From Amyelois transitella (Eukaryota > Arthropoda > Insecta > Lepidoptera > Pyralidae), in contig NC_083508.1 in NCBI RefSeq assembly GCF_032362555.1, positions 8,275,001-8,339,000 of the forward strand: a stretch of DNA of 64,000 nucleotides. Direction: 5' to 3'. The position numbers and the translations under genes were made by a program. A model generated the notes under the pieces. It searched no databases, was not told the DNA's origin, and saw nothing but the letters and a program-made list of their open reading frames with translations. Below are positions 1 to 13,400 of the stretch, one piece after another (the stretch's first letter is position 1; every line of letters begins with the position of its first letter).

Positions 1-1279
1 TCAACTTTGATTACCTGGGTAACGCATTTTAATTGATTTTACGTATATTTAGTGTGAATAGATTTAGTAAGGTAAGTAAATTTTATTAAAGAATATGTAA
101 CTTGTGTGAATACAGGAAAATAATGCAGTTAAATATAATGCTATAAAAGGAATTTGAAATGTATGCATCATATTGATTTCAATAATTTCTTATTTGAAGT
201 TATTTGATCAGAAAATATTTAAGGCGTTGGCGTTCTTATTATCTGTAGTGCAATTGAACATTTTATGATCATCGTATTCTGTGTCTTGAAAATAAAGTGC
301 TTTAAGGCAGCTTTGTCACATTCACAGGGCATAAATGTATCACTGTATGATTAAACACAAAGTTACAATAAATAAATATGCAAAATGTCACCAAGTATTT
401 AGATGATTTTTTTAAAGCATAACTAGATTAAACTGTCTCCAGCTTAGAATCACGAATTGGGACGCATTCTTTGTGTAAGATAAATATGAACAGTGAAAGT
501 AATCCAAGCGTGCAAAGATTGTCTTTCGGCACATAATGCACCACACACCTTTCAACATACACAATGGAGCTAAAAGGCGATGACGTACACTTTTGTACTA
601 AAATATTTTGATTGATGTTTGCCTCAATTATCGAAAAGCGAAATTTGATTTCTTTTGAATTCGGGTACGTAATGATAACCGTAGGAAATCGTTTTAGTGA
701 AAGTAATTTGATGGTGACCACAGCCTCACATAAGGACCATTAAGTGCCATACCGGGAATGATCAGTGAAACCGCGGTAGAAGCACCGATTACTTAAATGG
801 ATCTGTTGATAGCAAAACGAGTAATTCCAACACTCCTTAGAACAGAAAATTGAAAGTAGAGTCTTTTGTTTTGTTTCTGTACGAGATTGATTGAGACGAT
901 TTGCGGTAATATGGTCGAATTGTAACAGCGGAATTGTATGATATGGTATTGGTCTGACTGGGGAAACCATTGCAAGGTGTATTTAGTAACCTAGGTCATT
1001 TCTGAAGTCAAGAAGGGATTTGAGAAGTTTTAGGTAAATGTAAGTATGTTTAATGTAAGATTGTATATAAAATGAAGGTATGTACAATAAAGCTCAGTAA
1101 AGCGCATGATAGTTTTATTATGATTTTAAATGATGTGTTATTTTGAATCTGTGTGTACTTTACAGGTAAAATTAAATTTAAAAAAATAATAAATAATAGC
1201 TTTTAATTATGGTCATTGGAATTTCTTGACCTTTCCCAAACATTTCTAGTGAATTCACTAATTATTCACAAATACTCAC
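1..1279. other. AT-rich flank left of the EB exon
   Basis: This stretch probably lies in an intron or 3' part of the minus-strand gene that owns the EB exon at 1280-1418. A minus-strand open frame at 428-721 has a hydrophobic segment near its C-terminus, but it lacks a convincing splice acceptor and matches no family I recognise. I see no firm gene here. Confidence 0.4.
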
Positions 1280-1418
1280 ATTCAATACACGTAGAGTTAT
1301 CAACTTGGGCGTAGTAGGGCTCGCATCTGCACACACCCTTCTGGCACTGCGACTTTGACACGCTGCATTCTGAACTACCTTTACATGGCGACCCTAACAA
1401 CACCTCAGCTTCCACTTT
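1280..1418 (-). CDS. Internal exon encoding an EB-type cysteine-rich module (partial gene)
   Basis: This is a 139-nt internal exon on the minus strand. A good acceptor (tttgcag) precedes AAAGTGGAAG and a strong donor (GTGAGT) follows TTGAAT. The acceptor is phase 0 and the donor leaves one base. The 46-residue product has closely spaced cysteines in the pattern C-x5-C-x6-C-x4-C-x-C-x(about 12)-C, including 'CQKGVCRCEPYY'. That pattern is typical of the EB module found in secreted or membrane-bound invertebrate proteins beside EGF-like and Kunitz domains. The module is presumably disulphide-bonded and extracellular. I could not find neighbouring exons with confidence, so the full protein is unknown. 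EB-family membership is a pattern match; an EGF-like module is the main alternative. Confidence 0.6.
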
Positions 1419-2245
1419 CTGCAAACAATAAGAAAATATTGTTATTTCATCATTTCGTTCGAAAATAAGATAACACATTAATATCGGCAGTGTTTAAAAG
1501 TTTAATGTAAATAACAATTATGTCAACAGATAGACGGCGCCGACTTTGACTTTTTAAAAATAGATATTTATTCACAGATTTATTCGAAAGTGAGAAAAGG
1601 TGTTATTTAAGAATTTCGCCAATGAATTTAAAATACTGAGACGAAAAGCAAACAATTTTTTTTTAAATCAGTGTTTGATAAGGTACGGTAGTCTGGTAGT
1701 CTATGTTATGACCAGTAGTTCCCTGAAGCTTAATAGCCTGAAGTTTAAGAGCTACTGAAAATCTAACTGTCAATAATTGGTCTTAATGTGTTGCTATTTA
1801 AATTAAGTAATCATAAAGCTAACTAAGGTGTTAAATCGATCTACCTCGAAGTTTTAGTTGGAACACGAATAAGTAAGCATAGGAAATACTATTCGTAAAT
1901 TCTTATTTGCACACGACTTGCACATGCATATTATTGATCACGTGCTTCCAAGAAAGTAAGCGTTGTAGACTTTTAAGTACAGTCATGAGCATAAAGATGT
2001 AAAATATTGACTTTCAGAAAATATATGTACTTACATATGTTCAGTCATATACAAACAGTTTCTGTAGTAGAAATATAGTTCCCCGATTAAGTCTTGATAA
2101 TTTTTTTGGTTAGAAAATCCGGCTAGAGATCTCAATGACCCTCGTCTTTTGACCTTGTCGTTGATGTTCACGTTCCTTTAGTACGCGGAGGTTAATTTTC
2201 AGAAGCCCAATAAAAAAAAATTAATAGATGATAAACTTAAATATA
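1419..2245. other. AT-rich non-coding stretch
   Basis: I see no coding signal. It is probably the intron upstream of the EB exon (minus-strand gene). Confidence 0.4.
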
Positions 2246-3540
2246 ATTAACTAGCTTTCCGCCCGCGGCTTCGCCCACGTGTAATTCGGTTATATATAGC
2301 GTTTTTTAATGATCTCGACAGGGCTTTTTCTTCCACAGGCTGAAATCTTGTAGAAAATAAAATTCGGGTGTTTTATTTATGCATACCGATTACGCCGAGA
2401 TTTATGGACCGATTTACGTGATTCTTTTTTTGTTCGGTAGAGTATACTTTCAAGTTGGTCCCGTTGTTACCTAGTCAGGATCTGATGATGGTATTCCAGG
2501 GAAATCAAGGGCAAACCTCAAATTTACAGGCAATTACGTTTTTGACAATTTCATAGATCTGTTTAAGTATTTGCGTCTGATAGTCATCATCCCATGTGAA
2601 TGAGCTGATGATGGAAGGTACAACTCCTCAACGGTTAGGAGTTGAAAGAAAATTCTTACGAAGTTATACGTACATGTGAGGCTATTAGGTTGACCTGATA
2701 ATAAAAAGTAAATCTCATTAACGTTAAGAATTTAGGTGAAAATGGATGCGGACAAATTTCGTCTCTTCACTTGTTTCCTTTTAGCTGTTTGTATGGGTAG
2801 TGTTAACACAAAATAGGGATTTAAAGGCGTGATGTTATTAATGTTATGCATGTATGTACATAATTATGTATGTTAAAGAGACGACTGAAAGTTGTCATAC
2901 AAAGTCTTTTTTTTTAAGGATGGGAAATCATCAAATGACCTCTCCCGCTCTGGGTGGAACGGAAGGGAGTGTCAGACTTTTACTGACTAAAACCCACCTC
3001 GTTCCTTCAGTTGCCCTTTGCGTTCCGGGGCCACGGTATCTCGTTAGAACTTTCCCGCAGCCCCGGCTCAGTTTATCCCGTTTCCCCCCCTTGGGGGTTG
3101 ACATTTCAAAAATCCCTTCTTAGTGCTCACTTATGTTACTAAAGGAACCTCTGTTCAAAATCTCAGACTCCTATACCGAGCGGTTTCGGCTGTGCGTTAA
3201 TAAATCAGTCACCCAATCGCACCCCCTAAATCACGATTGGAGGGTAGTTTGAAAAAACTTATAATGTCAAACATATTTACTTGCCTATGTACGTGTTCAT
3301 GCCAAGTTTCAAGTTTATAAACCCAAGGAATAAGATTTTTCATAGAAACGTTTTTACCCCTTTTCCCCCCCTTGGGGGTTGAATTTTCAAAAATCCTTTC
3401 TTAGTGCTCCCCTACATATCCCAAGGAACCTACATTTCAAATTTCAGCTGTCTACGACCAGTAGTTTCGACTGTGCGTTGTCTGTCAGTCAGTCACTCAG
3501 TAACGGAAGAGTTTTATATATATAGATTATGTACTAGACT
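2246..3540 (+). repeat. Cluster of degenerate lepidopteran retroposon sequence with an internal duplicated block
   Basis: It starts with 'ctttccgcccgcggcttcg', the hallmark of a very common retroposon 3' region in moth and butterfly genomes, and ends near a run of 'gtcagtcagtcact'. A block containing 'ccccttgggggttga', a 'tttcaaaaatcc' stretch and 'cttagtgctc' occurs twice, near 3086-3132 and 3368-3410. The element therefore contains two diverged units about 285 bp apart. The short open frames here carry no recognisable domain. Confidence 0.6.
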
Positions 3541-4160
3541 ACGTCAGAAGCTACGCCCGCATAAACCGAGAAAATTTCTTCCCTTCAAAGAATTTTGTAA
3601 AATCCTTTTTATTGCACCCCAGGACCAGGACCAGGTCTTTTAAATCTATAAACCCTATTTGGGTAAGCAAAGGAAATAAATTTGCGAATTAATTTAGAAG
3701 GTATAAGTAATTAGTCGTAGAATTTAGAATACATGGTGCAATATATACTTAGAACTCACTACGTCGGTGGTACTGTAAGTAATATTTTAGTCAACTGTAC
3801 GTCCGTACACATTTGCACGCGGCTTGCAACTAGCAACGCGTGTTTTGAGGTTTAAATGCTATTTTTATATTTGTGGATATTCTACCTGTTTATATCAGGA
3901 CAATGATCTCGTAGAAACATGGTGACCTTCGTTGGGCGCGACGGAAGAATTTTATAACTGGATATGTCTATATACGAAGTGAAGAGATGTACCGCTCTTA
4001 AAAATTATGAAAAGCAATCTGCATTAAATGTACTACTATGCGCTCGCTAGTCTTCGGTACATTTTAAAAGTGTGTCTCTTTAAACCTTTCCAGAATCAGT
4101 GGCTGACTGATAGATAAATCTTTACAAGCTTTTTGTAAGTAAAGAAGAAATCAGTAATAT
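3541..4160. other. Non-coding AT-rich DNA
   Basis: Nothing recognisable was seen between two retroposon fragments. Confidence 0.4.
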
Positions 4161-4164
4161 GTAA

Positions 4165-4345
4165 AGTAATAGTAGCTGTTGCCCGCGACTACGTTTGCCG
4201 TAAAAGTTCACACATGGACAATCTTTCATCCCTTTTTTTCACCACTTCTCCCCCTTTTTTCGAAATAAAAAGTATGTTATTGTATATAAGTCTATGTTCT
4301 ACCTCAGTGTCAACACTACCTCTGTACCAAATTTTGATTTTTTTT
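4165..4345 (+). repeat. Retroposon fragment ('gctgttgcccgcgactacg' family)
   Basis: The 'gctgttgcccgcgactacg' start, 'aaaagttcacacatggacaa' and 'ctatgttctacctcagtgtc' segments line up by eye with the better-preserved copy at 16325-16540. That copy has 'aaaagttcactgacaatctt' and 'ctatgttcttcctcagggtc'. This is a degenerate dispersed repeat in plus orientation. Confidence 0.6.
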
Positions 4346-5597
4346 AAGAAGCTTATTGAATACGTTAAAAAGCCTTTTGCGATATTAAGATATCAAACGA
4401 ATAAGTAACATTTTTAGAATCACTTAACAAGGTATCTGCATACCTTCAAACATGTTCAAATTGTTCAAAAAAAGGGCGCAAGATAAGAGAATCAAACCAA
4501 AGACTGGAATTTTCCGAGCTCATATCTAGTTGGAGTCTGGATGTAAATTCGCAATTTGCATTTATTCAAGTGTTAGATAGTCTTGAATGGCTCAGATGCC
4601 TGTAGTTAACGTTGTCTTCGCTTATATGAGGATGTCCGTTTTGCCCACGCTTGGACATACCTACATCAACTGGAATAATTATATTTGATGTGTTACAAAT
4701 TCATCTTCTTTGACCCAATCTTATTAGCACCTAGAGAAGGCCTTTCAAAAAATACCAAACAAAATACTGTGCATTCTCAAATATAGGCCCTGTTATGGTT
4801 CTATTTTGTATATAGCAACCTACTTTTATGGTGCTCATATCGACCGATATTAATATTTTACGACATGCTACGGATCGTAGCTATAACTTATTCAAACTCC
4901 GGAACTTGAAATTATACAGGAGGAATAAGGGGTCCAGGATCCCTGCATAATGGTAGGTAGTCCAAAATAGAGCTACAGTTTTGAAATAATCTTAAGGATA
5001 AGTCTATTAAAATTTTTTGCACAAAACCGAATTAAAATGTTTGAGTCTGACGTGTTGTAAGTAACAAGTAACGTTCAACGATAAACCGCTAACTAGAAGA
5101 TTCGTATCATATGTATGTAGATATCTCTTGCAGACATCTCAAACGAATACTTTTTCTGTGTAACCAAATTTAGCTAAACTACATTCTTGTTAAGCGCAAT
5201 TGTTAGGATTAAAACTGGCAATAGCAAAAAACCATCCGTTACCAAACCCATCTCTGCAGATTGCGGTGGTCTCGATTGCAAGTAATGTTAACAATTATCT
5301 GCCAAATCGAGTGTAATGTGGCTTATTGTTACCGCAGCATATGACGCAGAATAAAGTCTGCAGAGAATTAAAACTTGTAACACGTGATTACAGAAGATTT
5401 TTTCATTTATTTATTACGAGGCAATGTAGTATTGTAGTGTACGAGTAGTTAATCAGGGACGCCGTTAAATGCTAATCCTAGTGATGAATTTCTTTGCGGA
5501 ATCACGTCTAGACAGATTTCTAAGTTTGCTTCTTGCGGTCATCGCTCATTGCCAAGACGCTTGTCAGGCATCGGTTCTCTATCTATTAGCATAAAAT
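4346..5597. other. Non-coding AT-rich DNA
   Basis: No gene, RNA or clear repeat was recognised. Confidence 0.4.
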
Positions 5598-5940
5598 TTT
5601 GTGTCATAATTTAACATGGCATACCTTTGTTTAACCTAATAATTGTTACGCATAATATTATTTGGCATAACTTTTTAGGCATATTTCTTTAGGTAAGGTT
5701 AGGTTAGGTTATGCTAATAGTAGATACCTACTATTAGCATAACCTAACCTAACCTTACCTAAGAAGTACTCGCCTTATAGCGCATTACACTACATCTGCT
5801 CCGCGCAAAAAATTAATTAGTCTAAACTTTATTTATGCTTATTGAAATAGTATGCCAAAACCAATTATGCCAAAAAACTATTATGACAAAAGATTGTATG
5901 CGTAACTCGTTATGCCAAACTAAAATAGGACAAAAAAAAT
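5598..5940. mobile_element. Palindromic MITE with TTAGG-type core hairpin
   Basis: The core is an inverted repeat with perfect 35-nt arms (5689-5723 and 5728-5762) and a 4-nt loop (atac). The arms contain three tandem GGTTA units on one side and TAACC on the other, the insect telomere unit TTAGG in a different phase. Flanking sequence repeats short 'tatgccaaa' and 'ttggcataa' words in opposite orientation on the two sides. This suggests larger imperfect terminal inverted repeats and a foldback MITE without coding capacity. The outer ends are approximate. Confidence 0.6.
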
Positions 5941-8900
5941 TAGTCGAATGAAAGGGATCCCTCAGGCATCTTCTGTAAACGTTAACCTTAAAACCAATAT
6001 CTACTTTCTATTTTTCAAGAGTAAACTATTCAAGGATTTTTTTATACCTCTATGTTTTCTTTGTTTTTATTCTACCGTGCAAATGACCCGCGCACGCGTT
6101 CTCATCTATTTCCCGGTAAATCACTGACCAAGGTTTCATTCTAGGGATCGTGCAACTTGTTATCTTGAATTCCAATATTATTGCTAGATTGCGAAAGTGC
6201 AGAAGCTCATCCAAGCTTTGTAATTATATTTTTTTGCTCGTTGTTTTTTGTTGAAGTAAATTGATTCTTACGCATAACATTTGTGCAAGAATAAGAAAAA
6301 CGCACGCGCCTCTGATTCATTTCTTAATGTAACAGTAAAATCATTTTAATACATGCCAATATGTGTCTCCATAAAGCCAAGATCAAACCATTATAATCAT
6401 ACAAAAAGTTAAACACTTTGTAACTGCAAGGTGAGGACAACATAGCGATCACGATCAGGTGAAAATACTTTCATTCCTACGGTAATGATGTTTGATTTGT
6501 ATTTGATCACTCTTAAACACGCCATTACTTACTCATTTCTCTAAGTGTACCACAATCAACATACAAATTTGCAGAGACTGTTATTACCATACCACAATTA
6601 ATAAGCATCCCGTGATGGGATGACACAATAGCTAATTATTAAGTAGCCTCCGATGAAGACAAAGATATTATCTCAAAAGCAAATGAAATGTGAATTTTTC
6701 TATTAGCGTATGCAAGAGAGCGTAAAATGAATGGCGGCGCTTAGGTAGGTACATTTGCTCTGACAACCTACGTTCATATTTCAAAAGAATTGAAACAGAT
6801 AAAGGAAGATGTCTCGCTCTGGGACTTAATGCTGGCTGAAACTTAATGTTGACATTGAACTCGACAACAGTTAGCTGTAATACACCTTGAGAAATGTTCT
6901 TTGTACCTCATTATTCATTAACTTACTGTTAAGAATATGGGTGTTAGACATGTAAGGAATATTACGTACCTCACACAAGATTATTATGCGAGGCATTAGA
7001 CCAAGATTACGCACAAAGAATAAAAATATTCAGACAGTTGCCATATAGTGAGTGAATGATGACAAAACGTGTTTGTTATTAATCATTTTTTATATAAACT
7101 AGCTTTCTACGACGTGCATTTCCTTGAAGGTAATGATAGGATCGCAAAAAATGCGGAATGCAATCGACATTTACTTTGCGTCGCCGCAAGTGAAATATAT
7201 ACTTAGGTTCTTCATAACTGCAATTTGTTTTATTTTTTAAGGTAGGTATTTACTGGATTTTCCCGGGGAAATGTCATAACATATTTTAAGAAAAGTTCAT
7301 TGTTTTAAAGAATAATCCAAAACCGTAGCATATTTAAGAATAAACACTTATATCAGATGCGGCAAGTGTTAACATTTTTGTGCGTATTGTTATTTTTGTA
7401 AATGAATTCTGTTATTATGAATAGGTTAATGAATTTCTTGATCGACATTATTAAGAAACTTAAATAATTCAGACTGACAAATTGAATCTCGTGCAGTCGA
7501 AATGAATCTCAGTATGCATACAGATTCAATAATAAGTAAAAGAAGTTATCAAAAACTGCAAAACGAAGCCAAGAAAAAACTTGAACAATGAGAAAATAAA
7601 ATATTTCAATTCAAAGGAAAAAGGCATAAGTCATATACAATTCTCTACACTCGTGTAATCTTTTTAAAGTAAGGGATCAAATCAAACTTTACTTCTAAAA
7701 ACAATGTAAACTTTTACGTCCCTTGAAGAACAATAGGCAACCGCAAGAACATTGTGTTTTATGGTTTCCATCTGTTATGTTATGGACGCGGGGGCTAAAA
7801 GAATAGCAACATACATGTAAGATATGGAGGTATTAAGAACGACAAAATAAAAACGAAAGATTCATCGCAATATTTTTTTTATCGAAGCAGATTTTATTTC
7901 GTTTCGTCGTGGTTTATTTTCTTGGATTACTTTTGCAATGGTAGATATTTGTGACGTAGATATCTTGAGTATTTTTTATTAAATGCGAACTAAGATTTAT
8001 TTTCTATTAATTATTTATTTCAAAGATTCTGCCTACTTTTAAAAGCATTGGCAACTTAAAAAGTGATTAAAATTATCCCACTGAAATAAAAAAATAGGTA
8101 GGTATAGCCATTTTTAAGGAATAGTTCCATCATTATTTTGTATGCAAGAACTGTTATTTCAATCATTGACTTGTGGAACAAGTTCTGAATAGGCGTTGTT
8201 TTATCTTAATTAACATTAACGTTGTATCAGGTGTGTTGAAGTATCAAGGTATTTACGTTCGCAAACACTTATTTAAGTTGATTTTGAATTAATTCGGTTT
8301 TATTTGAAATTGTCATCAATTTAAACGCGAATAACGTATTAAAAATTGTAACTACATTTTAAATAATTATATTATTAAAATTTATTTTTTTTGCCTATGT
8401 TTTTGTTTTTTGATAAAGGACTATCATATCATAGCATCACCTATTTGTTAATATAACTAGCGACCATACTAACGTTTTCTTGTTAATTGCAAATTTACAT
8501 TAATTTACATACTTACCTACACGCCGATGTTTTCGGAATGATATAAGATAAATCAGATTTAAATCTATCCTCTACATATAGACCCAGTTAATAACTGTTT
8601 TCAACATTTCAAAGATTTGATCTTGCTAAATATTTTTAGTTCACACTTGTAAGATTATTAAGATAACTAAATTAATTCACTAATCTCGTTATACTTATTG
8701 AGGAAATGCTTTTAATAATGCTTAAAATTACTTGCGAATTGTATGACAATTATATATTATTTCCGTAATTTAATCAAAGGAATTCTATAGTGGGATCTAT
8801 CGTAAACATCTATAAACTCAGTTTTACTTCATATTGAACTGTTACTAAGAAATTCGCTTCGAAATGTCTGTGGAATGCTAATAATGAGCGGATTCGTTAT

Positions 8901-9540
8901 TCAAGCACGGAAGTAAGTAAACTAGAATACCTTCATGATTTATTAAGAAATAGGTCTTATTTCTGTATTCTATGGGTCTAATATAGATGGAAATGGCAGG
9001 AAATTAATCGTTTAGATTTTGATGAAGCAACATGATTTTAAGCACTTATTAAAATACCAGACGGAAGCTGCTAATTTCAACTGGTTTATCGCATTCTACA
9101 ATCTGATATTGATCTAATTAAAATTATTATCGTAATTTGTTTATTTGAGAAGAACCACAGACACAATTTACACAGTACAGTTTTATCGTTTGTTTTTGGG
9201 ACATATTTAAAGAAGACGTGTTACAGAGTCTTTTACTACAATGTACGTTAAAAAGTCCATAAATTCTTATTTATACAAATTATCCCTAGGCAGGTGACAG
9301 TCAGATATAGATTAAAAGGATGACCCCTTGTGGCGTTGTTTTATGGCAACAGATTTATCTGCTCCCGACTGTACTTATGTGATGGACTGGTCACTCAATC
9401 CGGATTCCAGGGGTCTCAGAGATCTTGGAAAAAGATTTTGCGATGTCTTTTATGTATGCACTTATAGTGAGTAAAACAAGTTTAAACCAAAGTTTCAACA
9501 AAAAAAAATAATGTGAACTACATACTACAGGTTGAGTTTT
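5941..9540. other. Long AT-rich gene-free stretch
   Basis: I see no open frame of note, no splice-flanked exon and no recognised repeat. It may be intergenic DNA or intron of the gene to the left. Confidence 0.4.
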
Positions 9541-9549
9541 TGGACACAC

Positions 9550-9615
9550 CTACTTGATGCCATATCTTTATCCCTAACGGGGTGAACAGAACGTCACAAG
9601 ACTAGAGGGCTTTAA
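9550..9615 (+). repeat. Fragment of the 'gggtagacagagcc' repeat
   Basis: 'atatctttatccctaacggg' followed by 'gtgaacagaacg' is a diverged piece of the repeat described at 27130-27377. Confidence 0.4.
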
Positions 9616-10194
9616 AAAATAATTATTACAAGCACTTATTAACTGTCCAATCTAAAGAGTAAAACATTGCTAAAGATGAAAGCGAAGAGACATCTTCTTT
9701 TGGATATGAAATGAGATTTTGACACTTTTATGACATTCTTAGTGACTAATCGTGACCTCTTAAGGGAACAATTGACAGCGAGAGATTTATCGAAAAAAAC
9801 ATTTATATATTATTTGCACCGTGTTTTGTCATATAAAAGAAGAGATTTCCCTTTTGTTAATGAGTATAAAAAAGCAAATTAATAAATGTTTTATCACTTC
9901 TTGTATCTCACTCTGCTGAATCGCGAAGATGACGCGCGAAAATGATCACATTAATATATTATCTAATTAATAAACGTTGGCAGTAGTAGAAGCTCACTAT
10001 GATAGATACATATGCGCAAGCGCAACTCACAGTCACTTCCCATGCGCGGATGAACTTGCGCATGGTCGTTGACCGCGTATGCGTCCTCATCAATGCACAT
10101 ACTCTTTGCAGTGATGCAGGTTAACAGATCACATCACAAGATAAACATCCGATCTCATCACTAAGTAAACATGAGAATGAGAAAAACATTAACA

Positions 10195-10470
10195 AAAAAA
10201 CATCATCAAACCAAATAGTTGAACGTAGCCTATCAGTCTTTTGGAGTAACTGTTGGCTCTTTCTACCCCGCAAGGGATGTGACTATATGTACATACATAT
10301 ACATACATATGTATATTCACAAAAAATAAAGCGAAATATATATAACAAATAATTCGCCATGACTGAGTAAACTTTTGAAAAACTGACAAGGTTAATTAAA
10401 ATCTAGTATTGGTTCTTTCTATACCGTGAGGGATAAAGCTATTTAAAATGTGTGTGTAACAATATACACA
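10195..10470 (-). repeat. Two fragments of the 'gggtagacagagcc' repeat
   Basis: 'gttgaacgtagcctatcagt' and 'taccccgcaagggatgtgac' are the reverse complement of the repeat seen at 27130-27377. A second shorter piece follows at about 10410-10445 ('tataccgtgagggataaag'). The fragments are bordered by 'tacatacatat' microsatellite-like sequence, the usual end of this repeat. Confidence 0.6.
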
Positions 10471-13400
10471 TAATACGCATAAAATTATTTTCTTAGCTAG
10501 TTCTTAGATTTTAGTAAAGTAATAAATGTAAAGCTGCAGAAGTAGGTAAATTAGTATATTTTCATGTATTCTCTAGGTCAAACCCTTTTATTTTGCCAGG
10601 TCTGTTAAATGATTTTAAATCTTCTTAGGTGCTTAATTACACCAAAAATTTTGTATGACAAGGAATTGGTAGGTATTGAGAAGGTATTTTTTTAGCACAC
10701 GACAAAATTGATTCTTTACATATCAGTTATTTTAGAGGAATGGCAGAGACTTTTTTCTTTCTAGTGTGAAAAATATTATGAGAAAACATAAAAATTTATT
10801 ATTGTAGAAATCATGGTCAGAAAGTGGAAATCGTATATCACTACTATAAACGCAAAGTTTCCCTTTTTTTCTCTGTCTGTATTATGTGCTAATCTTCTTC
10901 TAGTTTCTGTTTGAAATGTTGGAAAGATGGTTTTCTGAGGAAGGTTTATATAAACTACCGTGCGTAGCCGGGGCAGTTCGTAACTATAGAAATAAAGGAA
11001 TATCAATATTTATTTTGTAACATGCTAAGTTATTTAAATGTATGAATGCGTAGTTTATTGTACACATAAACTCTATACATACCAGTGATTAAATGGAAAT
11101 CATTAAATAACGTTGACTTTCATCAAGCGTGCGAATTAACATAAAGATTATGCATACCATACCCACAACAACTACAGGGCAATGAATTGTTAAACATTAA
11201 TTTAAATATGTGTAAAAATAAAAAATACACTAAGTACTTATTATTTTTTGTGGTCTTTATTTATCTTTAGTACTTCGGTACTATATCGAACTTTTTTGGA
11301 ACAAATTCATTTATTTATTCTTAAAAATGCAATATTATTATGTATACATATTATACAATAGTCGTTGTCTCCCACTTTCCTTCGCAAGGTTTAGTTGAAA
11401 AAAAAAAACAAAATATTGTTTTCGTTTTTGTAGTAAACATATTTATCTTGTTTTGATATAAGTACTATTTTAAGTAATCTTAACAAAACATCAATATTTA
11501 GTTTCGTTTGATTGCATTGTTATGTTTCATATATTATGAGCTTTTTTTTAAACTATTTTAGGTACTTACAAGAACTTATAAGAATTTATTAAGTGAAAGT
11601 AATTTTGATAAGTCTGAGTCAAGAGTTCAGTATTACTTATTAGATTTTTGTTGCATATCTATATGTATGTATGTAATTCTGATAAAAAAGAATAAATATT
11701 AATTATATTTTACAGTATTTTTTAATAGGTACTCAGTCTTGATTTATATTCTCTAAAGATGAAATAATATTTAATAATTAATTAAATTTTAGGTATTTAT
11801 TAAAATATGAATAAATGTAAGTATATGGTAATTTGATAAAAATAATGACTTGCAATGAAATGTTTCTTTTGCATATCGATCATGGGCAATGTTCCTGTCG
11901 ATTATACCCTGCGACATTATGACCAGTAATGTTAGTAGCGTGACCCCGTATCAGGCCGTTATCAGAGCGTTTATCTCAAATTGATAACTTCTAAACGGTG
12001 ATTTCGCACGCGTTTTTGCGGTCGTAAAACACAGATAAATATTATTATGATAAATATTATTTTAATATTGAAGTTGTTTATATGGCATTATTTTGCTTGT
12101 AAGACATTTCTTTAGATGTTTGGCTGTATATGTATGCCTGAGGCGTCGTAGCTCCAAAACGTAGAGTTTAATGGGGATGCTGTATTTTTATACAAAAATA
12201 ATCACCGGTTATCTTACTCTGCAGTCACTCTGAGTTCGAATGATTGTCATTACCGCCTAGGTGTTTATCCTTATAAAGTCGACGTAGCTCTACAATAATC
12301 CCCAATTCTTTTTCTTCATATATGTAAGTATCTAACAGCAATATACTTGCCTCAATAGTTTTCCTTAACTGTTAATTAAAAGATAAATATTATTAAAGTT
12401 CCGAAGCATAAGCATTATTGATAAATACATAAAAAATATAAGAATAGCAGAGTCCAAACTATGGAACTGAAGGATTGCAAATTTTGTAAATACGCTCATA
12501 AAAATATACTCGTATATCTAGATAGTGAAAAGCAATTAAAATAATCTCAGTAAAGCACTTAATTACAAATCGCTCTCACATGGCTATCTCTGACCCCGGT
12601 TTCAATGGTTGGGAGTGATGTGAACTTGGCCTTTGTGTGTCAAAGTTGAACCGTTAAAATCTTGGAGTTACCGCGCCGGATTCACGATTCCGCCAAACGC
12701 AACAATGGAAGAGTTACACTTTATTAAACCGTTCGTCCGATGAAGAACAAATTGTTATTTTGTTATGCGGTTCTGTAAAAAATGCCTTAGCTTCCGTCTG
12801 TCCTGGACAGACTATTAAATCTTTTGTGCGGATTTGTGCTCTCAATTATAAAAGAATTATCTGTGTCAGCTGTGCAATTTGTTCTCTCAATTCCATGATC
12901 TTTTCTTAAAGTGACAGAAAATATTCAATGCAAAAATTTAATGGTTAGGAATTATGTGCCCACCAGAAATTTCGTTACTTCTCTGTTTCTTGATTAAGAA
13001 TACTTCAGTTACAGAATATTTTTATTTTAATAAGTACCTATACGTCAGTTTTGTTATGATAGACAACGCAACATTAAAATTCAAAAATGTATTCACTGAA
13101 CAAAAAACACTGCTTATTATCTTTGTATATAGTACCAATCATATGTACAAGAGAAACAGCCCTATTAGCAAATCCCGTTGTTTTAGTAAAGTATTCCCAG
13201 GCACGTACGCCACAACCCACATGTCCCTATAAAATTTTATCTAGCACGTCAAATTTCTTAAAAGTATCCATATTTCTGGAAATATTTACAGCAATATCAC
13301 ATACATGAACAGTCTGAATGAAATAACATATTTGCTCAACAAATTAAATTGAATATGAATAGCATCACAATTTTCGAGCATTCCTTTCAGAAGCTAACAA

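Noticed and set aside
428..721. A 97-codon minus-strand frame with a hydrophobic segment, considered as the last exon of the EB gene
   Set aside because: No acceptor of reasonable quality is in phase with the EB exon donor, and the sequence has no recognisable domain.
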